A stretch of DNA of 64,000 nt from Anoplopoma fimbria (GCF_027596085.1 NC_072458.1:17530433-17594432); one strand, 5' to 3'; counted from the stretch's first letter, positions 47,200 through 60,539 are shown. Made by a program: numbers and translations. The notes: generated by a model from the letters alone, not told the origin.

Positions 47200-50100
47200 T
47201 GAACATTGCCGAGCACCTGTCTGGGTAGGGGGGATAAAATGTGAATGAGAGGAATTGGTTGATGGCAAATAATAATGGAAAAAGGCAAAGAGTGAAGGTG
47301 AAGTTAAAGACAAGAGGGCAACGGAGGACTGGCCATAGAAGTGTGTGTTTGTTGCAGGAGGAAAAGGCTCCTCTCCCAAGGAGATGGGGAGATAAAGATA
47401 TAGATGGATAGGAGAGGAGAGAGGAAGAGGCTTTAATGAATTAATGACTGTTCTCACAACTAGATTCCTCCTCTCTCTCCGGCTCAGACGCAGCCGATGA
47501 AATAATAAATAAACACATGAATAAGTGAAGAGGCCTGGATGAGACGGCACTCCGGAGGGGCAGAAGATGGGAGGGAGGGGGGTGTGATGGGTGGTTGGGG
47601 GGAGAGAAGGGGTGGTAAGGCGGATAGGCACGCGGTGAGCCTCTCTGGTGATTTGCTCCAACATCAAGCAGCTGGAGGTTACTGAAAAATTTAGCAATGT
47701 GCGGGGAGCTGGTGAATGCTAATAGCGCAAACTGACTGCCCCCCCCACCCACCCACCTCCCATTCCTCCACCGTCCGCCCCGCCTGCACCCGCTCACTCC
47801 GGTGCACTCCGACCACCTTCAGTCTCCGGTGACCTTGCTCGACGGCGCGATCGAGCGGCCACCGGCATGCTAACGAGACGCCGGCTTTGGGTTCTGCAGG
47901 GTTGCCAGACGCTGCGGGGGCGCTAAGAGGGCAAGTAGGGGCATCCAAATGACATGTTTAGCATGGCCTCAGATGGAGACGGGCAGGGTGCCACTCATCC
48001 AGACAAGATGGCAGTCAATGAGCAGTTTTTGACTTAAAGCCAACTTCCAAAAGACCACAAAGCCAATGCACTATGTTCAAATGATCATCCAGTTAAAGAC
48101 ATCCACAGTAGATTTAGTACAAATTGTTAAAGTCAAAGGGACAGATTAAAGGACCTTAACATTTACAGAAAACGGTGGTTATTGGACATCCAGCAGTCCA
48201 GCACTCCCAACCTTATATTGGTTTGATAAAGACAACCACTTCTCTTTCCGTCATCAGTCCAGAAAACTTTCCAAAGCTGTTTTAATATTAATGTCTCCCA
48301 TTTGGGTCAATTCAATATTGTGAACCATTTTAAGCTTTTTGTAAAGTTAATGTTGAACTTGGCCACCTCCCGCAATTTGACATCCATCAAATGCTTGCTG
48401 GGTAATGACTCTTGGCAAATCAGGATCAAAACCACGGTGGCGGTGGTTAAAAAGGTCTCAGCTAACACCTCATATGAGATTAAGAAAAGAGAACAGGTCA
48501 TAATTCTGTCTTTCTCCCATTCACCGGCTGTGGTTTCTTCATTTCTTCAATAATCTATAATGCGCCATTGTTAGCACTTCAGCACCGTAAGTGCAACCTC
48601 AGTGTATCTTCAAGTACACAGAGAACCAAAATTGTTATTAATTTTGACGCTCAATATTAACCATAGTGATCTAAGAATATGTTTTGTAATTGTATTGTAC
48701 AATCAAAGCCAGTGAGAAGAACTTAAAGACGTTTGGAGCATTTCCATCAATCCTAAATCGCTCTTTAAAGCTCAGTAATAAATGTATGGAGAACATGCTC
48801 CTATAGGGAACTTCTTTCAAAGCTTGCCAAAGACGATTATGCAGTAGAGAAAAAACTTGAGAGTGTAGGATTATGGAAGGGTACGTAACCATTTCAAAGC
48901 ACTAATGTGTTTGGGCCAGTAAGCTTTCATTAGAAGTGAACGGCCGATCAACCTTTGGGAGAGTTTTGTTCGTTACAAACATCATTTTCACTCATGATTG
49001 CAGGATATGATGCCATTTAAAAATGAATGTTTGAATTTCATCAATTGTTGTTTTTTTGTTCAAGAATGGTCAGGGGATTTTTTTCATTTTGGGCATTTTC
49101 CTAATGTCACACTAATATGTTACTTATTCTGAGTCTATAGCACTCTTTCATAGTATACCTGCTATTGTGCACATTACTGGAGAAACAGAAACACACTGCT
49201 GTAGCTATGAGCTGTAACAGAAGAAGCTCTGTTTCAGGTTTCAAAAAGGCCAAGGGTGAGGAAATACTCCCACTCCTAGGAAACATCAAATTCACAAAGG
49301 ATGGAATTCGGAGCGAGATATTCTATTTTTGAGGGCTGGTGAGGTGCATCTTTAGGGCACTCTGACCCAAATGTCCTCGTCCCCAGCTCTGGTCCTTCTA
49401 ACCATCGGGCCCGGATGGCCCCCTGGTCTCAGTCCCCCTAGCCGGGATGCTGACAGACTGGATGGGAGGCTCGGGGCGCCACCGAGGAGCCCTGGTGACA
49501 TGATTTACGGGCAGAGCTGCTGGGGTTGCTGGGCGACGTCTCGCTGCGGTCCCCCGCCACTATAATCGGAGCTCCTCGTCCGGCTCCGAGGAGTCTGCCC
49601 AGGCTCACATCACCTCCTCCCCTCCTCTTACTCCTCCTCACCCCCTCCCCTTCCCTGCCAGTCCGACTCAACAATGCACTCCCTCCCACTTCCCTTCTTC
49701 TTCTCCTGCACCAGCGAGGCACTGTGAGGGAAGGCGGAGAGAGGCTCGCAACAATAGTAGCTGTGTGACGAGGGCCACTCCTTTGAGGTGAAGACACTTA
49801 AACGCGCACTAACATGCAGACATGTGAGCACAGACACATATACGCATGCAGAACATAAAACAAAGAGCAACACCAACACAATGGTGCTGCGTTGTCTTGC
49901 CTTCCACTGCGGTGTGGATTTATTGGCTTCTATGCGGCCTGCAGATCCATCCCTCTTGTAAAAACGCATTGTCTGGGCTCCACAGAGCAGCAGCACCAGT
50001 GTTCTGGCTCTTCATGTCTGAGACTCAGCACCTCCGATGCTTTCCTATCCACCCACTATAATCAGCAGAGAGCGCTGTGAGTAACTTGGAGCCTGGCTGG

Positions 50101-50340
50101 CTGGCTGGCTGGCTAAGGTCGCTCCACAGGGCTTGCTGCGAGCGAGGTCATCCGTCCAGAGCACTGTGATTTTCTGTGGAGAGAGACTGCAATAGGGGGC
50201 TATTGAGGAGAAATGGAGGATAAGGAATACTCTGTCTTAAAGTTGCACTTGGCAAGGTTTTCCTGTAAAAACACAATGAACCTTTTCATAAATTCCCATA
50301 GGTTGGCATAACTGCAGATTCAGATGAGCTGTTATATATG
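47200..50340. other. Intergenic, GC-variable, no supported gene
   Basis: Includes purine-rich (47220-47640) and GC-rich (47730-47940, 49340-49760) patches that produce long but low-complexity open frames on both strands. None resembles a known protein. A (CTGG)n tract lies at 50093-50114. Confidence 0.45.
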
Positions 50341-50344
50341 CTAA

Positions 50345-51480
50345 CATGGTATTTAGCCTCAAGTGAACTAAAAGACTTGGGTCTTTTACTTTTTTTCAAA
50401 GGAATGGTTCTTTATACATTTTTGGAAATACTTTTATTCACTTACTATATTCAAATCTCTGTGGGTTTAGTAAGGAGTCAAGGAGTGTTTAGCTTAATTT
50501 AGCGTTACGACTATTAGCTGAGACGCTGCAAAGAAGTACAGGTTGGATGAGAACTATATAGCTCTTATGACTCTAAAAGTCTACTGTTTCCACCCCGACA
50601 CAAAACTGCTACAGCGTATGTTGTTTCCAGTCATGCACGTGAAGCGGAAGAGAGCTGCTTGCAACTCATCCTCCTCATTGAGTAAGAAATGGAGAGTATA
50701 GAAGAAAGATATACTCAGCAAATGTCAGACGTTCTGGAAATAAGTTTTAAATGAAAGGGGCATGCATTTTGTAAAATCTGCCGCGTTGCTGTTGATTAAT
50801 GAGAGCTATGCTCCCTTAAGGATGATGCTACAGGCTGCAAAGCATTGCACTTTTAACTACAATAAGCATTCGTAGGTGGACACTGAGGGCAGTGCCGTGC
50901 ACAGACTCTTAAAGTGGCTTCATATATGAGTCAAAGAAATAAATCAATGACTGAAAACTGATGAATATTATGCCACGTTCACAACAAAGAGAGATTACTT
51001 TTTCCTAAATTCCTAATTTCACATTAACATGCTGTGACAGTACAGTTATTATATTGTAGTTTCATTCTTTAATAGTCACCGGAATGCAGGAAACAAAGTC
51101 CCTGAAACAACATTTTCTCTAGGTAAGAAGACACTTGGTTTCTAAATCTTCCCTACTTTTAAGGTCTCAATGTTGGCAATTATGTTGGATTTGACAGATC
51201 CAGGTATCCAATATGAGGAATCAGTGTTTGTCCATAATCTTTGTCTTTTCAAGAGGAATGGTATAAGCATTTACTGTAAAGCATAATTTAGTCACTGTGG
51301 GGCTCTAAAAGTCTACTAGTCGAGGGAAAATCCTACAGGTGTGTCAGCTCCAGACAGGCCTCCAAATACATCAAGGAGGACATGAGTGAAAAGATAAGTA
51401 AAGGCATTCAAAATGTCAATATCCATAACACAATATATCACTGTGCATTTTACATTCAACACCAGGCGACAGTGACTGGC
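50345..51480. other. Intergenic, no gene seen
   Basis: The first 200 bases (GGAATGGTTC, TTTTGGAAATAC, TTAGCTTAATTTAGCG) may be a diverged copy of the 'GCTAGCTTAGC / GGAAAC' family. The rest is unremarkable AT-rich DNA. Confidence 0.35.
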
Positions 51481-52230
51481 AGTTCTTCCATATTTTAATG
51501 AGACCTGGGCCAGTATTGGCGAAGCCATATATCTCTCGGACCCCCGTTATGGCGTCCATTCATCAGACGGCCCGTGTTTTTTCTCCAGCTGCGCCTGCGA
51601 GGCAGGGGGAGAGGCCGGCAGCACTGTGATCTGCCATGCACAAAAAACGCTAGACGGAGGAATGGGAAGGGGAAAAAGAGAAGCGAGGAGCTGTTGTCAG
51701 AGCTGTCTGCGCTCAGGCCTTCAACAACACTGAGCTCTGATGGAACCAGGCCGACTGCTGCTGCTGACGAAGGTGTGTGTGTTTGCAAGTGGGTGTGTGA
51801 GAAAGCGATGGATGCAGAGAAAGAGATTTTTTAAAGTTCTGATAGAAGGTTTGTCACCATAGAGCCTCTCAACACATTTCAAAGTCAAACAAACGCCTCT
51901 CAGAGAATCTAAACCCACTTTCTCTGCTTTTTCTGAGCTTTATCGAACTAGAAAGAAACCCCCAACTACCCCCTTTTACTCTGGTCCTCTTTATCATCAA
52001 TCATCTCTCTCACTCTCTCTCTCACACACACATACTTAAACTGTGTTGGGAGCCCAAAGTGTTGAGGTAATGACTTACACATGTCCCTATTAAGGATCTG
52101 GCACATGGTGGGGAACTTTCCCACCCGTCCATAATTGATATTAATCCCTGCTCTTTGGAGTGGCTCGAGGGAATGGTCGGAGGAACTGTTAATGCACATG
52201 CTGACAATGACACAGTCCAAGACCTTGGAG
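51480..52230. promoter_or_regulatory. Candidate conserved non-coding islands
   Basis: Two complex, non-repetitive patches (51480-51730 and 52060-52220) separated by a short low-complexity region. The second includes TCCATAATTGATATTAATCC. No coding evidence and no known site. Weak call from texture only. Confidence 0.25.
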
Positions 52231-53240
52231 GAGGAAAAAAGAAAGCCCTTTGAAAAGAAAATAATTAATAAATGGGATTAAACCCTATCTGACAAAGAGT
52301 GAATGAGACAAAATTACACACTAAAAGTGATGGAATGGAAAATTCCTTAAGATGTGAATGGAAAAGATTTCAATTAAAATTGCAGCCCATTATATGAGAA
52401 GTATCAGAAAGTATTTAATTTATTGCCACACAGGACAGCAGAATATAAACATTTTACAGCATCTATGAATGTCTTTATTAACGAAATAAACAAAATACCG
52501 GGAGTAACATGAGACAAGATCTCAACTTGATTTTACAAAATCACGGAAAATGTGTGAAGGGTCACAAAATATAATTGAGAACTAAAGCAAGTAAGAAGTA
52601 GATATTCATGACCAAGCATTTATGGTAATAATCATAAAATGGATATGGAAGATGGAAAGTGTAATAACTCCCAGAATGACACATGTACAACATATTTTTT
52701 GATATTTTTGTGTAGCCAGTATTTTAGAATTACTGGCATCCTGAATGAGCTTATTTTTCAACGAGCCTCCAATCAAACAACTTCCTTCATTAATTTACTG
52801 CTAAATGTTTATATAATTATGTAAATTGTTTGGACTTAAATTAAGCCAGTCTAATGTTAAACCAATGGACTCAGTTCAATACTAGAATTACAGGAGTATT
52901 TATATCAGACTTTTTATTCCCTTTTATAGCCCTTATTGATATCCTCATTCTGATAAACCGCATGATGACGATTCCATGTTATTATAACACATAAAAAACT
53001 ATGGTTAACTGAAATCTAATGAAAATACTGTTGTTTCTGTAAGCACGCTCCCTCCACTCCTTTCTCTAGAACTCTTTATTCCTCCTATCAATAGACAATA
53101 TTTTCATTGTTTCATTCTCTATTGAATCTGAATGGTAGTAGAGTCAAATAGAGCAGAACTAATCAGAACTGATGGACAGGCATGTGCATGAAATGCGTTT
53201 CACATTAATATATATTTATATATATGTGCACACGTCACAT
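52230..53240. other. Intergenic, no gene seen
   Basis: AT-rich, with no recognisable gene, RNA or repeat family. Confidence 0.5.
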
Positions 53241-53590
53241 GAAGTCATTCAAACAATGTTATCTCTGGATATTATCTGCAACATGACCTCTGTGACATCA
53301 GCAGCAGCATCCTCCAGACAGACTGGTGGCCGTGGGGGAGAAAGCACACAGCAGCCATTACTGAAGGGAGAGAAATGGCTAATTCTTGTGACAGGGTTAT
53401 TTCAGACGCTGGGGAAGTTTCATCGGCAGAAAAAGTTCCCCTCCTTCCTTACAAACCCCTGGCAGAACGCTGACGATGCTGAAGCTGCCCGAGGGCTCAG
53501 CCTGAGTTCCCAGCTGGGTGTCAAACACACCCTGGGGTCTGCCGGAGTGGACACCCATCTGCCCCTGCTGCCTGCCTGAGGATGGAGGGA
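53240..53590. promoter_or_regulatory. Candidate conserved non-coding island
   Basis: A GC-richer block with a + strand open frame that has no family resemblance and no clear splice borders. More likely regulatory or neutral sequence than an exon. Confidence 0.25.
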
Positions 53591-53594
53591 GGGA

Positions 53595-54450
53595 GGGGAT
53601 GGATGGAGCAGAGGGAAGGTCTTACACGGAGGTCATCCAAGATCTTAAAGTGGTAATCCTCAAAGAAGGATCATAGAAGCCAGATTTAGTGATCATCACT
53701 TCTTTATGCATGACTTGACACTACAGATTAGATCAGTTTCACTAAACCAATTTACTGTCTTCCCAGTTAGGATTCATAAAGTTGGGCTTGTGCAGTCAAA
53801 TGACATGACTGCTCAAGAGATTTAAAAAACAGCCAGCGTTATACACATGTACAATTCTAATATTTAAAGGCAGAAAACATGGAAATGAAATATTTTCCTA
53901 GGAAGGACCTTACAGTCAATTCACAGATCCATCAATGTGGTATCTGGTCGTTGTCTGATCTCACTGAACTTGTTGTTATGGTTGTGACATTACAGCACCA
54001 CAAACAATGTGGTTCAACTTATAAGAAATGACACGAGTCTTGTTTACATTTCTTGATAGGAGACATCAAGAAAAAATTGGAAATTAGTTATCAAAAAGAA
54101 TAATTTTGTACCTTTGGTCAGAAAATATCTGAATAAGAATCTAGTGGAACAACTTTAGTTTCAAGATATCCTCATACAAACAGAAACAAATGTAAGGGTA
54201 CTTAATTCAAAGTAAATAATATAAAAAATGCAGCTGTATAATAATTTGATTATTAGACAGTTTGCCCCCCATGACCGCAATTAGTGTGCTCACCCTAACA
54301 AGCTTGGACCAGCTTGCATTTCGCATCGATATATTTCTCACTTTTTTTCAGGGTTGCGTTTTTTGCGTTGCCAAAAAATGCATAGGGCAGGCTTACTTCT
54401 ACAAAACTCTGTATCCATTTTTTTTTTTTGGTGAAAATATTAATGATTCT
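53595..54450. other. Intergenic, no gene seen
   Basis: AT-rich, with no recognisable feature. Confidence 0.5.
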
Positions 54451-54454
54451 GCCT

Positions 54455-54718
54455 TTAATGAATAGTCCTGCATTTTAGGAAATACTTCCCCACACTTTTT
54501 ATGACATGAATTAGATTAGAATATCGATATTAAGTCTCATGTCCGCATGCTATATGTGAAGCTAGAGCCAGGAGACGGCTAGCTTAGGTTAGCATACAAA
54601 TCGGAAACTGGGAAAAAGCAAGCTGCTGTCCAACGTCAAATAAAATTTTAAAAAAGTACTTTTACATCTTGATTATTAAAATGTTTAACCTCATTTGTTT
54701 GATCCGTACAAAAACTGT
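54455..54718 (+). repeat. Dispersed repeat, 'GCTAGCTTAGC / GGAAAC' family
   Basis: It contains AGAGCCAGGAGACGGCTAGC, TTAGGTTAGCATACAAATCGG, AAACTGGG and a 3' part CCTCATTTGTTTGATCCGTAC. Same family as the copies at 2.3 and 6.2-7.1 kb, here in + orientation and fairly complete. Confidence 0.5.
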
Positions 54719-55225
54719 TGTGTGTAGAATGGATTTTGTACCCAAAAGCAGAGGTTTGCAATAATTCACAAGCAGCTTTATTGGAGAAATATGTGGTGAG
54801 AGTTGGTCCTGGTATCGTGGTGGTGCGGGGCAGGCAGAGAGAGCTAAACTGTCGACTGGGAAGGAGACTAGCACCATGCTGGGCGAGGCCTGCGAAGAAT
54901 GGACCTGAGGCACAAGAAAATACAGGGATATAACAGACAGAGATGAGAAACTGGCCGTAGCATTAGTACTATGTTGTCAAACTGAATAATCTGGCAAAGA
55001 CCGGAGTGTAGAGCCAGAGTATAAATACTGAAGGATGTTGATGAGTGGACGGGTCACAGGTGTGCAGGTGGATTGGCAGCAGGAGTGAGATGAAGCCCCG
55101 CCCACACAAACACACACAGACAAAGAGAGAAAACCAACAAAGGACCAAACAAGAAAACAAAAGGAACGGGTTAACAACTGAAAACACACGAGGAAACGAG
55201 GGAGAGTCACAGCCGAACCATGACA
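54719..55225 (-). mobile_element. Probable solo LTR or LTR-like element
   Basis: Read on the minus strand the unit starts TGTCATGGTTCGGC and continues with T/G-rich sequence. A TATA-like TATTTATACTCTGG is near 55025, and an AATAAAGCTGCTTGTG polyadenylation segment lies about 30 bases from the other end. That order (TG start, promoter, poly(A) signal) is typical of teleost LTR retrotransposon ends. No gag/pol coding sequence flanks it, so it would be a solo LTR. Target-site duplications were not found. Confidence 0.4.
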
Positions 55226-55720
55226 CGAACAGAAATGACACTGAAGATCCGTGGGTTTACTGGACTATCTGTCACTTTCTTAATAGAGAACACATTCCAA
55301 AATGTTGTACTCTACATTTAAACAGACAAGTTTGAAATACCGGATATGAGCTGTCAGCTGTCATGAACATCAAGACACGTCTTATCTCTCTCTTTAAAAT
55401 CAGTGCAGTCTGCCACTTTCATGTTGAAGCAAACCGGCAACAGATACACCTCTGGAAATGAAACTGATGTGCTGTATACACGACAAAAAAATATGCACTC
55501 TGATTAATACGTAATATAGAATTTAAGATTTTATATATAACATGTAATCCATTTATATAGAGAGAGGTATTAAATTGTGCGTGTCAAATGCCATCTGACT
55601 ATCAGGGGACGAGCAAATTAAGGTTTGCCATTTTATTACCTGAACACTCAAACTAACCCTTAACACTGAAACGCTTAGATGTGTTTTAGTTTCCTAACCC
55701 TTACCGTACTTTTACCATAG
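55226..55720. other. Intergenic, no gene seen
   Basis: No coding or RNA feature recognised. Confidence 0.45.
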
Positions 55721-55723
55721 TCC

Positions 55724-55783
55724 TACATTACATTACATTACATTACAGTCATTTAGCAGATGCTTTTATCCAAAGCGACTTAC
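55724..55783 (-). mobile_element. SINE/LINE 3' tail fragment, inverted
   Basis: On the minus strand this reads GTAAGTCGCTTTGGATAAAAGC then CTGCTAAATGACTGTAATG and repeated TGTAA units, the same 3' tail as the SINEs at 9949 and 20852. The sequence upstream of the tail is unrelated to those SINEs, so this is a different or truncated element sharing the tail. Confidence 0.7.
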
Positions 55784-55789
55784 AGGAAG

Positions 55790-57015
55790 TGTATTCAACA
55801 TAGGTATTCAAGAGAACTACGAGTCACCAGTCCTAACCTTAACCATGCTGTGGTTGCCATGTGTAAATATCACAGAAAGCTAAAATTTAAAAGCACTGGT
55901 TGTAATTCTGGTTTAGCAGATTGATCCAATATTTATATTATTGTCTGAAGATAGGATTGCCACACACACTTGGCAAAATCACAGAAAGGTGAGCCTTTTG
56001 TGTGAAGTCAACTCCCCAAAGCCCAAGGTGCACGGGGAAATGGGCGACTGTAAGGTAGCAATTTTAGCAGGCCTTATTGTTTTATTCCATCGGTTTGCTT
56101 TTAACAATTTGTGCAACAAAAACCCACATGTTATGAAGTCAAACTATTATCCCATTTCAGTTTTGTCACGGCCCTGGGGATCTGATATGGACACAAAGGG
56201 CACCCTTTAGTGTGTGAATGAATCGCAACGGGCAGTAAAGTAACTCTAATCTAAACCCAATGTTTGACAGCTGCAAGAACTGAAGGTACTTTGTAAGAAA
56301 ACCCCAGATGATTGTTTGGCTGAGATCTCCAGCAGCCGTTCAGAGAACCTAATGAGCCAAATGTAGTAGTAATTCTGTTAGATGTTTTATACCTATTCAT
56401 TAATATCCAACTTCTAAATGTCACTTAGCATACAGGAAACAGCAGCAGCAACATGAATGAATGAATATGACAATGTTTTTCAGAATGTTCCTCAGTTGAT
56501 TTCTTCTTGTTTTTCATCACAATGCCTTTCTCCACACAGCCAGTGCTGGAGAAAGGTCTGGTTGACCCCCCTATTTATTTCTGCACTAAAGCTTTGTTCC
56601 TGGGTCAATAGGATCCAGTTGGTGAAGAGCATTTTGTATTTATGTGCCATTGATTTGTCACGCCACCAGTGTTAAAGCCTTTTTTCTTTCTTTCTTTGAA
56701 CCTATTTCAATTGTCTTGAGCAGCTCTGCCCCGGATGCAGCGACGACGCCCTTGCAAAATAGATAACGAAAGCTGAGGAAAATTGGCAGACCAATGGTAG
56801 ACTTATACACACATTCTACATCTTGTGAGTCAGACAACTTTCACACTAAATTCATTCATTTTGTTCATTCATTCTGTCACAATATAAAGACTTTGACAGC
56901 TTTTTTACTCAAATCTCCTAGCAACTACAGGTGCTGCTATCACACAGGGCCATTTTTGAATTAACTGCACTCTTCTAATAGCTAAATATATAAACAAGTT
57001 GTCAAAAAAAGACAG
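55790..57015. other. Intergenic, no supported gene
   Basis: AT-rich, with no recognisable gene or repeat. Confidence 0.45.
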
Positions 57016-57017
57016 AT

Positions 57018-57320
57018 TCACCTGCAGAAGTTGAGAACCAAACCACCGGTTAGGGAGACGGAGAGAAAGATGGAAGTACAGTTGCTAAGTTGCTCAAGGT
57101 TCAGTGGAGGTTGTATGAACTTCGGAAGTTTCCCCTGACATGGAGGTTGAGTCGATAATGACCGGATTTTCGTATGAGGATGAACATTTCTTTCAGAGTC
57201 GAGGTTTTTCATCATTCCGTACCGTCTGGCCTTGAAGATAGATCCACCGCTGTGAGTCCTGCTGTTTTTCGCCACGCTGATTGGACTTTTACAACGACAC
57301 ACTGACCGCGCAGTGGCCCA
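57018..57320 (-). CDS. Possible coding exon, unidentified
   Basis: A minus-strand frame runs about 100 codons without a stop from an acceptor-like GGGATTCCAG (exon would start at 57320) to a donor-like CTGCAG|GTGAATC (57022) or a TGA at 57020-57018. The translation is of mixed composition (SPISVAKNSRTHSGG, GMMKNLDSERNVHPHTKIRS), with third-position variety that looks more like coding sequence than the low-complexity frames around it. A long (GT)n tract lies immediately upstream of the acceptor. I do not recognise the protein. It joins in phase 0 to the candidate exon at 63427-63620, but that may be chance. Confidence 0.25.
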   Translation of the reverse strand, partial: WATARSVCRCKSPISVAKNSRTHSGGSIFKARRYGMMKNLDSERNVHPHTKIRSLSTQPPCQGKLPKFIQPPLNLEQLSNCTSIFLSVSLTGGLVLNFCR

Positions 57321-57346
57321 CTGGAATCCCAGAGTGATGTCTCAAA

Positions 57347-57477
<131 letters not shown>

Positions 57478-57479
57478 CA

Positions 57480-59635
57480 CACTTGCTTTCCACCATGCTG
57501 ATGAGCAGAAACGTATCGTAATAAGGGACATGGACTTATGCATTAAAATGTGTCTGTGTTTGTGTGGATGTTGTGCTCATGCTGAACTGCATTCGTTTTC
57601 TTTTTACCTAAAAATTGAACCTTGGAGGTTTTGGGTTTTGATCAGCGATGTAACGGGGGGGGTAAACTCACCTGATCCAAGTTTAGACACATTTTCCTGC
57701 TGATGTAGATTCTAATGATACAAACTGAGTCCACACCATGTTAAGCAGTATAGCACTGATATGAAACATCTTTAAAAAACAAGCAAAAATGAAAATATAC
57801 TGATGGCTTTTGATGTCCATGTCCCAAAGTGTTATTGCACTATTTTAAGTTATGGCATACTTATTATGAACCCAATCATGATATTTTCTTTAACCTAACT
57901 ATTAATTTATGTACTTATTTCAAGCCCAGCCAGGGTGTTTTTCCTAAACTTAAGCCAGTGGGGTTTTTTGTATTCACCACCGTTAATGCTATCATAGTTC
58001 AGCGCATTTGGATCGAGCAGCTAGGTCTGTACCGACTGTCATTTTTTACATTCAAAGCTTCTATTGAGGTTTCTGAATGAAGCTTTGAATGTCTGTTAAT
58101 ACAGGTGAGTGCCTCCCTTTGTGTGTGTGTGGGGCAAGCAGGAGCCTTTTGACCGCATTACAAATGTGTTTTTTGAAAGGCTAAACACAAACAAATCCAG
58201 ACACAAGCAGAGTATTTTATTAGATAAAACATGATGTTAATGTTTTTAAATGATTACAGCTTAAATTTATTCAATAAATTTGACTTTTGGGCTGAGACAA
58301 TAACAGAGACAAAGACTTAGGTGTGCAGCACTTGCTGTGTGTGTGTGTGTTTTGTTTTTGATAATTAATATACAGAACGGGCTTAAATATCATGTATTAA
58401 ACAACATGAAGCCACACCACATTTAAGGACATTCCTCGTTTCATGACACATTTATTAAGCTATTAGTGCAACTTTACAAAATAAGACAAGTCCAACCATT
58501 TACAAGAATTTAACTTAATTGATCAGGTGTAGCCATCCTGAACTAAAACCTTCCTCCTGGTCCACATGGACTTGATAGTGGGTGCTCGCTTTTGAGTAAT
58601 CAAATGCATCAAGGGGGCATCCACACAAGTCCCCTAAATTTCATGTAGGTGGTCCGGTAGGGCTGGAAAGTCTAAACTGAAGGTAGAACATTTTCAAGAA
58701 AAGAGTTTTCTTAAAAAACACACAAAGGACAGTTCCAGGTCTGTAAACCACTCCAATCACAAGTGCTTTCCTCCAACGTTTCCTCCTCTCCTCTCCAGCT
58801 GAAGCTGTTACAGGTCCTGATACCCGGGTTGAGACTGACCCAAGCTGTCAGGACCTCCCAAGGGTCATCCAAGTGGGTCAGGACCACCAATTAGGGGCTA
58901 ACAGCTCAGAGGTCCTGGAGGCTGAGGCAGAGTAAAAAAAAAAAATCTTAACCAGACCCTGCACTGAGCTGAGAACTGCTGTCTTCAGCATCAACTCCAA
59001 TTCACTCGATCCTCAGATGGGAAGAGAATAAGCACTCTGAATCACTGGAAGCTTTGTATAATTGTATATTTAATATTCTGTGAATTATTGCAAAACTAAT
59101 ACACGCTAACAATTCTTTATTAAAAAGAGCTGAAAAAAGAAAAATAAATAACTTAAGGGATATCATTTGCCGCCTGAGAACCTCCGACCCCTTTCACTAA
59201 ATTTCTCTGAATTTGAATTACTTATCTTCTTCTGAAGCACATTTAAATGATTTACTTTGCAGTTATCAACATGTTAATGTTTATTAGAAACTGTCTACAG
59301 AAGAAAAAACACAACATTTGTTGTTTTTTCAAATGCATGATAAGGAACCCTAGTGAATGTGTGAATTATGACTAGTCTGTCATGAACAAAGGCAAAAATA
59401 GTGGGACATTGTTCTAGAGCTGGAAAACCTCTGGTTGGGATGGATTAATGGGTTAAAAAAGCAGAATGTTGCTTGTTCCTATTACCTACCAACAGTCAAT
59501 CTTGATATACAGAAAATTTTGACCACAATCTCTACCTGACCTTAACAAATAGGTTTTAGTCACCTAATAGTAGATCAAATGACCATGTGTGATGTGAGAG
59601 GTGATGATCGAAGTAACAAACCCACAACTGATATC
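57480..59635. other. Intergenic, no gene seen
   Basis: AT-rich. A GC-richer patch at about 58740-58960 shows no convincing frame. No RNA gene or repeat family recognised. Confidence 0.45.
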
Positions 59636-59639
59636 AGTG

Positions 59640-60275
59640 AAATAGCTCCAATAAACCCACTGTACACTATCTACTCATCACCAAACAGCACATTAGCGAC
59701 TAGCTAACATAGTGGATTATTAGGCAGATTTAGACGCAGATTTTTTTTTTCAGGGGTTGGTGGAGCCAAAGCAGAGCTAAAAGGAAAGTGAATATTGGAC
59801 AATTGGACATCTACGGTGAGACACGCAACCCTAAATGAACGCTAGCTTTCCTCTGGGTGGCTTTTATGTTTGATTATACATTCGTCATTTCAGCCACCAT
59901 ATGGCTTATGAATAAATTGGTGAAAGTTTAAAGCTGCTTTCATAATTTTTTTCAATCTAAAAACATTGCACATTTGGCATATTATGCTCTTGTGAAGTAT
60001 ATAGCTATTGTGTTAGCAAACCATTGCCTTCACACATCCAGCAGACAGGAAGTATGGTTAGCATTCATTGAGTACCATGTTTCGGGAATGCTGATGAATG
60101 TAAGGTCATTGTCCTTCTCTCTTTTTTTTTTGTTCTCCTCATGAAGATATCTGACTCCACTATGTTAACCAGCTTGTTGCTAACTTTGTATTTCTGCTAG
60201 CTTGGGCTGGGCGGTAGTGTACTGATATATAACCTGTTGTTGTTTTTGTTGGCGAGCTTACAAAAATCTATGGTC
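59640..60275 (+). repeat. Dispersed repeat, family shared with 45540-45870
   Basis: The 3' half repeats the order GTGTTAGCAAACCATTGCC, ACATCCAGCAGACAGGAAG, GTTAGCATTCATTGAGTACC, CTCCACTATGTTAACCAGC and GTTGCTAACTTTG seen at 45.6 kb. The 5' half (GGTTGGTGGAGCCAAAGCAG, AGCTAAAAGGAAAGTGAATATTGG) extends the same family further. This copy is longer than the other. Confidence 0.55.
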
Positions 60276-60539
60276 CTTTTAAAAATCTGTTTTCTATATA
60301 GGTATTTATAAGGTATTTAGCCCTATTGTTCTCCTAAAGTTTTTTAGAAGCAGCTTTTAGAAGCATTTAATAAAAGTTTGAATTCATTATACACAACATT
60401 GGTTGAGAATGCTCTCTTTGTTATAATATGGCTCCCAATCTTACTGGTTTTATTATTTTTATGGCCTTTGCTCTCCATTCTCATAATTAAAACGCTAAGA
60501 TCAAACTGGCTCTTTGTTCTGAGGACTTTCACACCCTTA

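Noticed and set aside
47176..47697. 173-codon minus-strand open frame
   Set aside because: Low-complexity Pro/Ser/Leu composition from a purine-rich strand; no family resemblance or splice structure.
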